From positions 1-64,000 of the forward strand of contig VSSA01000021.1 of NCBI GenBank assembly GCA_008123405.1: 64,000 nt of DNA. The letters are read 5' to 3'. Every line of letters starts with the position of its first letter. Position 1 is the first letter of the stretch. This document shows positions 28,011-37,348 of this stretch, one piece after another. Both the position numbers and the translations under genes were made by a program. Below the pieces are notes generated by a model that was not told the DNA's origin, ran no database searches, and worked only from the letters and a program-made list of their open reading frames with translations. This stretch comes from Nocardioides sp. BGMRC 2183 (GTDB lineage: Bacteria; Actinomycetota; Actinomycetes; Propionibacteriales; Nocardioidaceae).

Positions 28011-28030
28011 GAATCACAAGGATGTAGTTC
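28011..28030. promoter_or_regulatory. Imperfect palindrome GAATCACA-N4-TGTAGTTC, shared with 56413-56432
   Basis: GAATCACA agga TGTAGTTC differs at two positions from the perfect palindrome GAACTACA aagg TGTAGTTC found before the EEP/PLD fusion gene. Both lie about 90-130 bp upstream of genes for exported proteins, which suggests one regulator. The factor is unknown. Downstream are a T-rich stretch and a small CCTTCTG/CAGAAGG hairpin. Confidence 0.4.
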
Positions 28031-28140
28031 CGAAATGTCAAGCGCGACACGCGTGAGACGCCTGTGTTTTTTGTGGTTTTTGTTGCCAACGCACCCTTCT
28101 GTGTCAGAAGGTGATGCCCATGCGCCCCGGAGGAAAGACC

Positions 28141-29760
28141 GTGCGCTGGTGGTCGAAGTTGGCCACCGGTGCCCTGCTCGCCGGTGTCCTGGTCGCGATC
28201 GGCACCCCCGAGGCGCCGGTGACCACGACACCCGTCGCGGGTTCGACGTACCTGTGCTCGGGCTATGCGGGGTGCCGCAGCGCCGGCTACTCCGACGCGA
28301 ACTACGGCGCGAACAACGGGCGGATGTACTGGCGGATGTACTCCGGTCACAACTGCACCAACTACGCGGCGTACCGGATGATCCAGGCCGGCATGTCCAC
28401 CGAGCGTCCGTGGAACGGCAGCGGGATGGCCTACAACTGGGGGCACGCGAAGTCGGGCATCACCGACCGCAAGCCCGCGGTCGGCGCGATCGCGTGGTGG
28501 GACCGCTACCACAACGGCATCGGCTCCAGCGGCCATGTCGCCTACGTGGAGAAGGTCGTCTCCGCCACCGAGATCGTGATCTCCGAGGACTCCTGGGGCG
28601 GCACGTTCCACTGGCGTCGGATCACCAAGGACAGCGGTCGTTGGCCCAGCGGCTTCATCCACTTCAAGGACGTCGGGCCCGAGCCGTTGAGCAACACCGC
28701 CGCGCCATCGATCTCCGGTACACCCCAGGTGGGCACCAAGCTGGTCGCCGACCCCGGCACCTGGACTCCGACACCGCGTCGGTTCAGCTACCAGTGGTCC
28801 GCCGACGGCACCACCATCGCCACCGGCCGGCGCTTCGCGCCCGGCCCCGACCAGGTCGGCAAGGCGATCACGGTGACCGTCACTGCCCACAAGCTGCCAC
28901 GCGACCCGGTCACGGCGACGGCCACCACCTCGACCCGCGTCGCCAAGGCAGTGCTGGGCAACACCGCTCGGCCCGCGATCGACGGTCTCGCGGTGCTCGA
29001 CGAGACGCTGAGTGCGGTGGCCGGCTCCTGGACCCCGTCGCCGGGGAAGACGGAGTATTTCTGGCGGGCCGACGGTGCCCGGATCGACGGCGCCAGCGGA
29101 CCCACGCTCAAGCTCACCAAGGGCCTGGCCGGCAAGGTGATCAGCTTCGTCGAGGTTGTCAACCGCGACGGCTACAAGCAGGCCAAGAAGTACTCCCGGC
29201 CCACCATCCCGGTCGCGGTCGACCAGGTGCAGGTGACCACGCCGTTCACCGTCTCCGGGCGGACCGAGCCCGGTCAGGTGCTCACCGTGCAGCCGGGCGC
29301 CTACACGCCGAGCGACGCGGCGGTGCGCTACACCTGGCTGCGGGACGGGGTGGTGATCCCCGGTGCGCGGGCGGCCAGCTACACCGTGACCGCTGCCGAC
29401 CTCGGCGCCACGCTGTCGGCGCGTGCCACGCTGAGCCGCACCAACTACCTGGGCGCCACCCAGGTGGCCACCACGGCCACGCCGGTCCGTTCGCCCGCAC
29501 GGGTCAAGATCACGCCGGTCGGCAAGTCCCGTGCCGCGGTGGTCCGGGTCGCGGTGAGCGCCGTCGGAGCGACTCCGGTGACCGGGACGGTCCGGATCCG
29601 GGTCGGTCAGAAGCAGCAGCGGGTGGACCTGGTCGGCGGTCGAGCCCGGGTGCGGATCGCGCCGGTGGCGCCCGGTCGGCGGCAGGTCCGGGTGACCTAC
29701 CCCGGCTCGGAGACCGTGCTGGGCGCGTTCACCCGCACGCCGGTCCGGGTGCTGCGCTGA
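28141..29760 (+). CDS. Secreted CHAP-domain protein with Ig-like repeats
   Basis: A 539-residue exported protein. After a signal peptide (about 1-30) comes a CHAP amidase/endopeptidase domain with Cys in HNCTNYAAYR (about 72), His in SSGHVAYVEK (about 132) and a third residue in ISEDSWG. Three repeats of about 90 residues follow, each with a PSISGTPQVGTKL-like opening and a W-x-R/S-D-G core, an Ig-like cell-wall-associated module, then a final Ig-like domain. It likely cleaves peptidoglycan peptide bonds. GTG 28141 is chosen because GGAGGA lies 6 nt upstream; earlier in-frame ATGs at 28114 and 28120 are weaker. Confidence 0.78.
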   Translation: MRWWSKLATGALLAGVLVAIGTPEAPVTTTPVAGSTYLCSGYAGCRSAGYSDANYGANNGRMYWRMYSGHNCTNYAAYRMIQAGMSTERPWNGSGMAYNWGHAKSGITDRKPAVGAIAWWDRYHNGIGSSGHVAYVEKVVSATEIVISEDSWGGTFHWRRITKDSGRWPSGFIHFKDVGPEPLSNTAAPSISGTPQVGTKLVADPGTWTPTPRRFSYQWSADGTTIATGRRFAPGPDQVGKAITVTVTAHKLPRDPVTATATTSTRVAKAVLGNTARPAIDGLAVLDETLSAVAGSWTPSPGKTEYFWRADGARIDGASGPTLKLTKGLAGKVISFVEVVNRDGYKQAKKYSRPTIPVAVDQVQVTTPFTVSGRTEPGQVLTVQPGAYTPSDAAVRYTWLRDGVVIPGARAASYTVTAADLGATLSARATLSRTNYLGATQVATTATPVRSPARVKITPVGKSRAAVVRVAVSAVGATPVTGTVRIRVGQKQQRVDLVGGRARVRIAPVAPGRRQVRVTYPGSETVLGAFTRTPVRVLR

Positions 29761-29817
29761 CGCGGGTCCGGATGCGCCGCCCGGGAATCATCGCCTGCCG
29801 ACACCGGTTGCCACGAC

Positions 29818-30498
29818 ATGGCCGAGACCACCAGCACCACGACCGCCCGTGAGCCCAGCAACGAACAGACCAGCGCGAGCAAGGACCGCGCCGACTTCTG
29901 GTTCGACCCGCTCTGCCCGTTCGCCTGGATCACCTCGCGCTGGATCCTCGAGGTCGAGCAGGTGCGCGACATCGAGGTCGCCTGGCACGTGATGAGCCTG
30001 GCCTACCTGAACCAGGACCGGGACCTGCCCGAGGACTACCGGGAGCTGTTGGCGCCGGCCTGGGGGCCGGTGCGGGTGCTGATCGCCGCCCAGCAACGGT
30101 ACGGCGACCACGTGCTGCTGCCGCTGTACAACGCCTTCGGCGAGCGGATCCACCACCAGGGCCGCAAGCTGCACGAGGAGGCAGATGGGGCGCGCGGCTT
30201 GATCTCGGAGGTGCTCGCCGAGGTCGACCTCGACCCGACGCTGGTCAAGGCGATGGACGACACCTCGCTCGACCAGGCAGTGGCCGCCTCTCACCACGAG
30301 GGGATGGATCAGGTGGGTGACGAGGTCGGCACCCCGACCATCGCGGTCAACGGTGCCGCCTTCTTCGGACCCGTGCTGTCGAAGATCCCGCGCGGCGAGG
30401 ATGCCGGCCGTCTCTGGGACGGCGCAGTCGCGGTCGCGGGCTTCCCCTACTTCTTCGAGCTGAAGCGGACCCGGACCGGCGACCTCGACTTCAGCTGA
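29818..30498 (+). CDS. DsbA family oxidoreductase, Rv2466c-like, with CPFA active site
   Basis: A 226-residue cytoplasmic DsbA-fold protein closely resembling mycobacterial mycothiol-dependent nitroreductase Rv2466c (DPLCPxxWITSRWILE, RIHHQG, DEVGTPTIAVNG, FFGPVLSKIPRG and FFELKRTRTG are all recognisable). The usual CPWC is here CPFA (residues 32-35), so only the nucleophilic cysteine remains; a monothiol mechanism via mycothiol is plausible. A 20-residue N-terminal extension is low-complexity. ATG 29818 is the first ATG. In M. tuberculosis this gene neighbours pepN, as it nearly does here. Confidence 0.82.
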   Translation: MAETTSTTTAREPSNEQTSASKDRADFWFDPLCPFAWITSRWILEVEQVRDIEVAWHVMSLAYLNQDRDLPEDYRELLAPAWGPVRVLIAAQQRYGDHVLLPLYNAFGERIHHQGRKLHEEADGARGLISEVLAEVDLDPTLVKAMDDTSLDQAVAASHHEGMDQVGDEVGTPTIAVNGAAFFGPVLSKIPRGEDAGRLWDGAVAVAGFPYFFELKRTRTGDLDFS

Positions 30499-30598
30499 AC
30501 TGGGCGGATCCCGGCGTGTGACGGGTGGGGCGAGTGTGACACTCCGGGCTGTCGGAGAAGCGACAGCCGACGGGATCGATGACGCATCATGGATCCCT

Positions 30599-31870
30599 AT
30601 GAGTGACTCGGATCCGTGCTTCCCCGACCCTCTCGCGCCGACACCCGACAGCCCTGCCGCGCTCCCGCGCAGCCTGGGCCGCCGCGAGCTCGCCGGCATC
30701 GCCGCTGTCGCTGCCGCGGCACCGGTGATCGCCCTCGTCCCGCAGGCCGGCCACGCCGCTCCCGGGCGGGGTCCGGCCACGACACCGCGGCGACTCCGGC
30801 TGCAGCGGGAGCCCGGATCGCCGGTCTCCGCCCTCGACGTGCCGCTGGACGTGGACAGCGTCGCCAACGCCCGCACGGTCGCCGGCGGCGCGCTGCGCAC
30901 CCCGGTGCTGGAGACCACCACCTCCTTCTCCATGCTCGGCGTGACCTGGCGCTCCGGAGAGGGCCGGGTGCGCGCCCGGGCCCGCCGCGTCGGCGGAGAC
31001 TGGAGCGGGTGGCGGGAGCTGCCGGCGCTGCACGACGGTCCGGATCCGGACAGCGCCGAGGGGCGTCGTACCCCACCGGCGACGCATCCGGTCTGGTTCG
31101 GTGCCTGCGACGCCGTGCAGGTCGAGATTTCCGGCGGCGCTCGACGTCCGGTGCTGGCACTGATCGACCCTGGCAGCCGGCGCGAGGACCGCGTGACTGC
31201 GGGACGTGAGGTCGTCGCCGAGGAGGACGGCACGGCGCAGAAGGCCGGCGGCAAGGTCAAGCAGCCCAAGATCTTGACCCGCAAGGTCTGGGGCGCCAAC
31301 GACAAGCTGCGCAACGGCAAGCCGGATCGGATCGGGACGGTGAAGCAGGTGCACGTCCACCACACCGTGAACTCCAACGACTACGCCCGCAAGGACGTCC
31401 CCGGGATGATCCGCGGGATGTACCGCTACCACACCAACAACCTCGGCTGGGCCGACCTCGGCTACAACTTCCTCGTCGACCGGTTCGGCCGGATCTGGGT
31501 GGGGCGCAAGGGCAGCATCCGGACCGGCAAGAACATGGTGCAGGGAGCCCACACCCTCGGGTTCAACCATGCCTCGGTCGGCATCTCGGTGATCGGCAAC
31601 TTCGAGTCGGGCAAGCCCAACAAGAACATCCTGTGGGCAGTCGCCCGAGTTGCCTCGTGGAAGCTCGACGCCTTCGGCCGCGACCCGCTCGGCAAGGTCA
31701 CCATCAAGTCCACCGGCAGCGACAAGTACGGCGCGGGGAAGAAGGTCAAGCTCCGGGTGATCGACGGGCACCGGGACACCAACGACACCGCGTGCCCGGG
31801 CCGCTACCTCTACGCCGCGCTGCCCAACATCCGGCGCCGCGCGGCACGCAGGATCAACGCTTCCGGGTGA
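30599..31870 (+). CDS. Tat-exported N-acetylmuramoyl-L-alanine amidase (PGRP-like)
   Basis: A 423-residue protein. The N-terminus has a twin-arginine signal, SLGRRELAGIAAVAAAAPV (RR at 28-29), with cleavage near AGHA. A middle beta-rich domain is followed by a C-terminal peptidoglycan-recognition/amidase_2-type domain: HVHHTV (about 251-256) and DGHRDTNDTACPG (about 389) supply zinc ligands, and YHTNNLGWADLGYNFLVD is the family signature. It cleaves the sugar-peptide link of peptidoglycan outside the cell. ATG 30599 begins MSDSDPCF. It is followed by metG with its own promoter. Confidence 0.88.
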   Translation: MSDSDPCFPDPLAPTPDSPAALPRSLGRRELAGIAAVAAAAPVIALVPQAGHAAPGRGPATTPRRLRLQREPGSPVSALDVPLDVDSVANARTVAGGALRTPVLETTTSFSMLGVTWRSGEGRVRARARRVGGDWSGWRELPALHDGPDPDSAEGRRTPPATHPVWFGACDAVQVEISGGARRPVLALIDPGSRREDRVTAGREVVAEEDGTAQKAGGKVKQPKILTRKVWGANDKLRNGKPDRIGTVKQVHVHHTVNSNDYARKDVPGMIRGMYRYHTNNLGWADLGYNFLVDRFGRIWVGRKGSIRTGKNMVQGAHTLGFNHASVGISVIGNFESGKPNKNILWAVARVASWKLDAFGRDPLGKVTIKSTGSDKYGAGKKVKLRVIDGHRDTNDTACPGRYLYAALPNIRRRAARRINASG

Positions 31871-31945
31871 CCCGGCTCCCACGGAACGGACCGTGGGGGC
31901 GAACGGGTTCGGTCTCGGCAGGGCTCGACTCCTAGGATTCATCCC

Positions 31946-33739
31946 ATGAGTCACGTCCTCTCGGCCGTCGCCTGGCCGTACGCGAACGGCCCCCGCCACA
32001 TCGGTCACGTCGCCGGCTTCGGCGTCCCCTCCGACGTGTTCAGCCGCTACATGCGGATGGCGGGCCACGACGTACTGATGGTGTCGGGCTCGGACGAGCA
32101 CGGGACCCCGATCCTGATCGCCGCCGACGAGGCGGGTCTCACCCCGCAGGAGCTCGCCGACCAGAACCACCGGCTGATCGCCGAGGACCTGGTCAGCCTG
32201 GGCCTCGCCTACGACCTCTACACCCGGACGACCACCCGCAACCACCATGCGGTGGTGCAGGAGCTCTTCCTCGGCGTCTACGAGAACGGCTACTTCGTCG
32301 AACGGACCACCTTCGGCGCGATCAGCCCCTCGACCGGGCGGACCCTGCCGGACCGCTACATCGAGGGCACCTGCCCGATCTGCGGAGCCGACGGCGCCCG
32401 GGGCGACCAGTGCGACACCTGCGGCAACCAGCTCGACCCCCAGGACCTCAAGAACCCGGTCAGCCGGATCAACGGCGAGACGCCGGAGTTCGTGGAGACC
32501 CAGCACTTCTTCCTGGACCTGCCGGCGCTGGCAGAGGCGTTGGGGGAGTGGCTCGACGGCCGCGAGGCGACCGGTCTGTGGCGCCCGAACGTGATCCGCT
32601 TCTCCAAGAACATCCTCGACGAGATCCGTCCGCGCGCCATGACACGGGACATCGACTGGGGCATCGCGGTGCCGCTCGACGGGTGGCGGGACAACCCGAC
32701 CAAGAAGCTCTACGTCTGGTTCGATGCCGTGATCGGCTACCTGTCCGCCTCCATCGAGTGGGCTCGGCGCAGCGGCGACCCCGAGGCGTGGCGGTCGTGG
32801 TGGAACGACCCCGAGGCGCTCTCGTACTACTTCATGGGCAAAGACAACATCACGTTCCACTCCCAGATCTGGCCGGCGGAGCTCTTGGCCTACTCCGGCA
32901 AGGGCGCCAAGGGCGGCACGCCGCGCGGGTACGGCGAGCTCAACCTGCCCACCGAGGTGGTCAGCTCGGAGTTCCTCACCATGGAGGGGCGCAAGTTCTC
33001 CTCCTCCAAGCGTGTCGTGATCTACGTGCGCGACCTGGTCTCGCGCTACCAGCCCGACGCCTTCCGCTACTTCGTCGCGGCGGCCGGGCCCGAGGCACAG
33101 GACAGCGACTTCACCTGGTCGGAGTTCGTCCGCCGCACCAACGACGAGCTGGTCGCGGGCTGGGGCAACCTGGTCAACCGAACGGCCAACCTGATCGCGA
33201 AGAACTTCGGCGAGATCCCCGCCGCGGGTGCACTCACCGAGGAGGACACCGCGGTCCTGGCCGCGACTGAGGCGGCGTTCGACACCGTCGGGGGGCTGCT
33301 GGGCCGACACCGGCTCAAGGCCGGGATCGGCGAGGCGATGCGGGCCGTCGGCGAGGTGAACAAGTACGTCTCGGACCACGAGCCGTGGAAGCTCAAGGGT
33401 GAGGACGAGCGCGCACGGCTGGGCACGATCCTGCATGTCGCGGCTCAGTGCGTCTCCGACCTCAACCTGGTGTTGGCCCCGTTCCTGCCGTTCTCGGCCA
33501 ACGCGGTCGACGAGGCGCTCGGCGGCACCGGGAAGATCGCGCCGATGCCGCGTCTGGAGGAGGTCGACGACCTCGACGGGGGTGCGTCGTACCCGATCAT
33601 CACCGGTGACTACGCAGGCGCCCCGGCTTGGCGGCGGCACCCGATCGAGGTCGGGCGTCCGGTCGCCAAGCCGCGCCCGGTCTTCGTCAAGCTGGATCCC
33701 GCACTCGTCGAGGACGAGCTCGCTCGTCTGAGCGGGTGA
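31946..33739 (+). CDS. metG: Methionyl-tRNA synthetase
   Basis: A 597-residue class I synthetase that charges tRNA-Met. It has the HIGH box HIGH (18-21), KMSKS-equivalent KFSSSK (about 350) and a zinc knuckle with CPICG and CDTCG (about 143-165), followed by the anticodon-binding helical bundle. No C-terminal tRNA-binding (EMAP-like) domain is present, as in many actinobacteria. ATG 31946 lies 7 nt from TAGGAT (31933-31938), so the mRNA is probably leaderless. Confidence 0.95.
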   Translation: MSHVLSAVAWPYANGPRHIGHVAGFGVPSDVFSRYMRMAGHDVLMVSGSDEHGTPILIAADEAGLTPQELADQNHRLIAEDLVSLGLAYDLYTRTTTRNHHAVVQELFLGVYENGYFVERTTFGAISPSTGRTLPDRYIEGTCPICGADGARGDQCDTCGNQLDPQDLKNPVSRINGETPEFVETQHFFLDLPALAEALGEWLDGREATGLWRPNVIRFSKNILDEIRPRAMTRDIDWGIAVPLDGWRDNPTKKLYVWFDAVIGYLSASIEWARRSGDPEAWRSWWNDPEALSYYFMGKDNITFHSQIWPAELLAYSGKGAKGGTPRGYGELNLPTEVVSSEFLTMEGRKFSSSKRVVIYVRDLVSRYQPDAFRYFVAAAGPEAQDSDFTWSEFVRRTNDELVAGWGNLVNRTANLIAKNFGEIPAAGALTEEDTAVLAATEAAFDTVGGLLGRHRLKAGIGEAMRAVGEVNKYVSDHEPWKLKGEDERARLGTILHVAAQCVSDLNLVLAPFLPFSANAVDEALGGTGKIAPMPRLEEVDDLDGGASYPIITGDYAGAPAWRRHPIEVGRPVAKPRPVFVKLDPALVEDELARLSG

Positions 33740-33760
33740 GGGCCGGCCGAGCGTGCCCGG

Positions 33761-34546
33761 TCAGCGCTCCGGCGGCACCATCACCTTGATCGGCTGACCG
33801 TTGGGGTCGGCGATCGTGGTGAGCAGCCCGTACGGCGTGTCGTCCGGCCCCTGCACCACCCGGCCGCCGAGCTCGGTGGCGGTGGCGAGGCAGGCGTCCA
33901 TGTCGTCGACCTTGACGTAGGTCGTCCACGAGGCGACCACATCGGGGCCCCAGCCCGAGGCGTCCATCAGCCCGGCGGTGGCGGACTCCTCGGGTCCGTT
34001 GACCGCATAGCGGAACTCGTCGGTGTCGCCCGTCAGGGTGGTCTGCCAGCCGAAGACGGACTCCAGGAACGCCAGGCTGGCGCCGAAGTCGGTGGCGTAG
34101 CCCTCGTGCCAGATCGGGTCGCCGACGGCATCGATCGCCTCGGTCCCCTGGAACGGTCCGGCCTGCCAGGCGCAATGACCCATGCCGGAGGCGTCGGTGA
34201 CCACGACCGACCGGCCCAGGCCCGGCAGATCCATCGGCGGTACGACGACCGCCCCGCCGGCGGCGAGCGCCGACTCGGCGACCCGGTCGGCGTCGTCGGT
34301 GGCGAGGTAGACCGCCCAACCGGGGTCGCCGGTCATCTCGGGGATCTCGGGCATCAGCCCGCCGATCGGCCGTTCGCCGGCCATCCACTGGGAGTAGCCG
34401 CCGAACTCCTCGACGGGATCGGTGGTGGTCCAGCCGAAGAGTGCGCCATAGAAGGCGACGGCCTTCTCGCGGTCGGGGGTGACGAGCTCGATCCAGCAGG
34501 GCGTGCCGTTGGGCGTGGGCACGGGTGGGGACGTGGGGTTGGACAT
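33761..34546 (-). CDS. VOC family protein with two glyoxalase-like domains
   Basis: A 261-residue tandem vicinal-oxygen-chelate protein. Domain 1 opens PCWIELVTPDREKAVAFYGA and domain 2 opens with a similar IWHEGYATDFGASLAFLESV, each ending in a GRVV/DPNGQPI-like strand. The sequence resembles the hydroxylase-like VOC subgroup common in actinobacteria. Metal ligands are not complete in both halves, so catalytic identity is unclear. ATG 34546 has AGGAG upstream. It is convergent with metG with a 21-bp gap. Confidence 0.82.
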   Translation of the reverse strand: MSNPTSPPVPTPNGTPCWIELVTPDREKAVAFYGALFGWTTTDPVEEFGGYSQWMAGERPIGGLMPEIPEMTGDPGWAVYLATDDADRVAESALAAGGAVVVPPMDLPGLGRSVVVTDASGMGHCAWQAGPFQGTEAIDAVGDPIWHEGYATDFGASLAFLESVFGWQTTLTGDTDEFRYAVNGPEESATAGLMDASGWGPDVVASWTTYVKVDDMDACLATATELGGRVVQGPDDTPYGLLTTIADPNGQPIKVMVPPER

Positions 34547-34751
34547 GGTCTGCTCCTGGGGAGAGGGTGGCGGTTCGTGCCGGTGGGTCGACGCTATGAC
34601 CGGGCTCCGACACCGGACTCATCGCGGACGACGATCTGAGCTCGCCCGCGGTGTGGCCGGGGACCGTTGGCTGAGGCAGTGGGCTCAGGCAGTGGGCGCA
34701 GGGGCGGCGATTTCGGACACCATCCATTAATCTCCCTCGGCGGGAGGGAAG
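34547..34751. other. Intergenic region between divergent VOC and VWA genes
   Basis: There is no gene in 205 bp. A 13-bp imperfect tandem repeat (AGGCAGTGGGCTC/AGGCAGTGGGCGC) lies near 34676-34701. A relatively A/T-rich CATCCATTAATC stretch and GGGAGG precede the VWA gene. Confidence 0.45.
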
Positions 34752-36329
34752 ATGGAAGAGCAGACTACGAGCAGACGCGCCGGCTCACACCGCGCCGTCC
34801 GCGAGCCCGGTCGCGCCCGGTGGGGCCTGATCGCGATGGCCCTGGTGCTGGTGGCAGCGGTCGCCGGCTACCTGACGTTCCGGGGCGAGGAGAGTGCCGT
34901 CGCAGGTGATGACGGGGTGCCCGGATGTTCGGGCAACCTGACCATCGCGGTCGCGCCTGAGCTGGAGGCGCCGGTCGGCGCCGCGTTGGAGGAGTCCGGC
35001 TGCGGCAACGTGCGCCTCTTCCCCGCGGCCCCACAGCAGGTGATCAACCGGATCCTGACCGGCAAGCAGCTCCCGGAGCTGTGGATCCCCGACTCCTCGG
35101 TGTGGACCACGCAGGCAGGCAAGGCGGCGACCATCGCGGAGAAGTCGATCGCCACCAGCCCGGCGGTGATCGTCGCCGGCAGCGGCGAGCCGCCGTCGAG
35201 CTGGGCCGACGCGGTGGGTGCGGACGACTTCCTGCTCGGCAATCCGTTGAGCTCGGCGGCTTCCGCGGCCGCGCTCTACGCCGGGACCGGCGGTGCTGAG
35301 GACGCCGTGGCCGGGCTGGCGCAGCGCTCCGCCAGCGATCTGGCCGCTGCTCCCGACCCGGCGGCGCAGCTCACGCGGATCCAGAAGCGTGGCGGCACCA
35401 CCGTGGTCACCGAGCAGCAGTGGCTCAGCGCGGCCCCCGGCCTACGTGCCGTCGCCCCCGTCCGGGGCACCGCGATGATGGAGTACCCCTTGGTCATCAC
35501 CGCCCCCGAGGAGGACCGCGGGCAGGCGACCGAAGCGGCGGCCGCGATCGGCGAGATCCTGACCGGCGAGAGCGGACAGGCGACGTTGGCCGAGGCCGGA
35601 TTCCGTGGACCCGACGCGGCACCGGCCGAGCAGGGCGTCGGCAAGGTCCAGCCGATCCAGGTCGGAGCGAAGGATGCAGCCGAGCTGCTCGGGCGCTGGG
35701 CCACGATGGCAGTGCCGATGCGCAGTCTCGCGGTGGTCGACGTGTCCGGCTCGATGGACTTCGCCGCCGGTACGACGACCCGGATGGGCCTGACCACGCA
35801 GGCCGCGGCCGCCGGGCTGTCGCTCTTCCAGGACAACGCCGCGATCGGGCTCTGGGCCTTCTCCCAGGCCGACGACGGTCTGCTCGGCGCCGACTACCGT
35901 CAGCTGCAGCCGATCCGCCGCCTCGACGAGGACGCCGGTGGCGCCACCCAGCGCGACCTGCTCGCCGGAGAGTTCACCAGGATGGGCGACATCGTCGGCG
36001 GCGGCACGTCGCTCTACGACACCACGTTGGCCGCGTACGAGGCGGCGGTGGAGAGCTATGACCCGGCGGCGGTCAACAGCGTGCTGCTGCTGACCGACGG
36101 CGCCAACGACGACCCGGACTCGCTGACGCAGGCGGAGCTGATCGCGGCGCTGCGCAAGGCAGCCGACCCGGAGCGTCCGGTGCGGATCATCACCCTCGGG
36201 ATCACCGACGACGCCGATGCGGCCGCCCTGAAGGCGATCGCGGCGGCGACCGGTGGCCAGTCCTACCTGGCCCGCTCGCCCGCCGACATCGGCAGGGTGT
36301 TCGCCGACGCGATCGCCGCGCGGCACTGA
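34752..36329 (+). CDS. Membrane-anchored substrate-binding-like / von Willebrand factor A protein
   Basis: A 525-residue protein. After a cytoplasmic basic N-terminus comes one membrane segment (about 25-44), then a periplasmic-binding-protein-like region (about 55-310, with NLTIAVAPELEAPVGAALEE and LPELWIPDSSVW) and a C-terminal VWA domain with MIDAS VVDVSGSMD (about 329-337), GGTSLYDT and LLLTDGAND. This combination is a recognised actinobacterial architecture of unknown function. It is presumably surface-exposed and binds a metal-dependent ligand. ATG 34752 follows GGGAGGGAAG. Confidence 0.82.
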   Translation: MEEQTTSRRAGSHRAVREPGRARWGLIAMALVLVAAVAGYLTFRGEESAVAGDDGVPGCSGNLTIAVAPELEAPVGAALEESGCGNVRLFPAAPQQVINRILTGKQLPELWIPDSSVWTTQAGKAATIAEKSIATSPAVIVAGSGEPPSSWADAVGADDFLLGNPLSSAASAAALYAGTGGAEDAVAGLAQRSASDLAAAPDPAAQLTRIQKRGGTTVVTEQQWLSAAPGLRAVAPVRGTAMMEYPLVITAPEEDRGQATEAAAAIGEILTGESGQATLAEAGFRGPDAAPAEQGVGKVQPIQVGAKDAAELLGRWATMAVPMRSLAVVDVSGSMDFAAGTTTRMGLTTQAAAAGLSLFQDNAAIGLWAFSQADDGLLGADYRQLQPIRRLDEDAGGATQRDLLAGEFTRMGDIVGGGTSLYDTTLAAYEAAVESYDPAAVNSVLLLTDGANDDPDSLTQAELIAALRKAADPERPVRIITLGITDDADAAALKAIAAATGGQSYLARSPADIGRVFADAIAARH

Positions 36330-36342
36330 TGGTCTCGAACTG

Positions 36343-37224
36343 ATGGCGCTGCATCCCGAGGCGCGGCGAGCGGTCGCAGCGGCCGCCGGCCAGCCGGGCG
36401 TCCACGAGCCCGGCTACGACATCGCCCTGGCTCGAGCCGAGGCCAGGGCGGCCGCCGCGGCCGGGCGGCGCGAGGAGGTCGCGGAGGTCCGCGACGTCGA
36501 CGCCGGCGGCGTACCGGCCCGCCTCTACCTCCCCGACGGGTACGACGGCGTGGTGCTGCACGCCCACGGCGGCGGCTTCGTCTTCAACGACGTCGACGTC
36601 CACGACGCCGCGGCCCGGCGCTTGGCCAACCGCTCCGGGATGGCGGTGCTGAGCGTCGACTACCGCCGTCCCCCCGAACACCGCTTCCCGGCGGCCCCCG
36701 ATGACGTCACGACGGTGCTGGACTGGGCGACTGGTGCTCCCGGCCTCGCCGGGCGGCCGCTCTTCGCCCACGGCGACAGCGCCGGCGCCAACCTGGCGCT
36801 GGTCGCGGCACTGCGGCGCCCCGGCGTCCTCGCCGGCGTGGTGCTGATCTACCCCTTCCTCGATCCCACCGCCTCCTTCGACTCCTATCGGACCGCCGCC
36901 GACGGGTTCGAGCCCGCCGAGGCGGCCTGGTACTGGCAGCAGTACGCCTCGGGCCCAGAGGACCTGACCGATCCGGACCTGGCGCCGCTGCGCTCGGCCC
37001 GACTCGGCGAGCTGCCGCCGACCCTGATCGTGACGGCCGAGCACGACCCGCTGCGCGACGAGGGCGAGCACCTCGCGCTGCTCCTCGCCGACGCGGGCGT
37101 CGAGGTGATCGCGAGTCGGGCGCTCGGTCAGGTGCACGGGTTCTGGCGGCATGCCGAGGTCTTCCCGGCGGCCGAAGCGCTCACCCGCCAGGTCGCGGGC
37201 TGGCTGCGACAGCACCGCGGTTGA
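36343..37224 (+). CDS. Alpha/beta hydrolase, hormone-sensitive-lipase-like esterase
   Basis: A 293-residue carboxylesterase of the HSL (family IV) group. The oxyanion motif is HAHGGGFVF (about 71-79), the nucleophile elbow GDSAGAN (about 144-150), the acid in AEHDPLRDEG and the base in GQVHGFWRH. A short cap precedes the core. It hydrolyses small acyl esters, substrate unknown. ATG 36343 lies 13 nt after the VWA stop codon. The metal-importer promoter follows its end. Confidence 0.86.
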   Translation: MALHPEARRAVAAAAGQPGVHEPGYDIALARAEARAAAAAGRREEVAEVRDVDAGGVPARLYLPDGYDGVVLHAHGGGFVFNDVDVHDAAARRLANRSGMAVLSVDYRRPPEHRFPAAPDDVTTVLDWATGAPGLAGRPLFAHGDSAGANLALVAALRRPGVLAGVVLIYPFLDPTASFDSYRTAADGFEPAEAAWYWQQYASGPEDLTDPDLAPLRSARLGELPPTLIVTAEHDPLRDEGEHLALLLADAGVEVIASRALGQVHGFWRHAEVFPAAEALTRQVAGWLRQHRG

Positions 37225-37245
37225 CCCCTCGGCGTGGCCACCCGC

Positions 37246-37270
37246 TACGCTTAATGCAAGCAATTTGCAA
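37246..37270 (+). promoter_or_regulatory. Promoter with Nur-box-like operator before the ABC importer operon
   Basis: A TACGCT -10 hexamer (37246-37251) is followed at once by ATGCAA-GCAAT-TTGCAA (37254-37270). This agrees with the Streptomyces coelicolor Nur box, tTGCaa-N5-ttGCAA, the site of the nickel-responsive Fur-family repressor. The operator covers the expected transcription start, so a bound repressor would block initiation. The operon's first start codon is about 80 nt downstream. The match rests on recalled consensus; no Nur gene is in this window. Confidence 0.6.
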
Positions 37271-37348
37271 CAACGTGCAGTTGGCTGTGGCGCGGGACTC
37301 CACCCGGGCCGATCGGAGCGGGGCGGGTCGAGCGAGGGAGGTGGCCGG

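Noticed and set aside
37246-37270. Iron (DtxR/IdeR) or zinc (Zur) box for the importer operon
   Set aside because: No TTAGGTTAG-type or TGAAAATGATTTTCA-type sequence is present; only the TTGCAA-N5-TTGCAA pattern fits.
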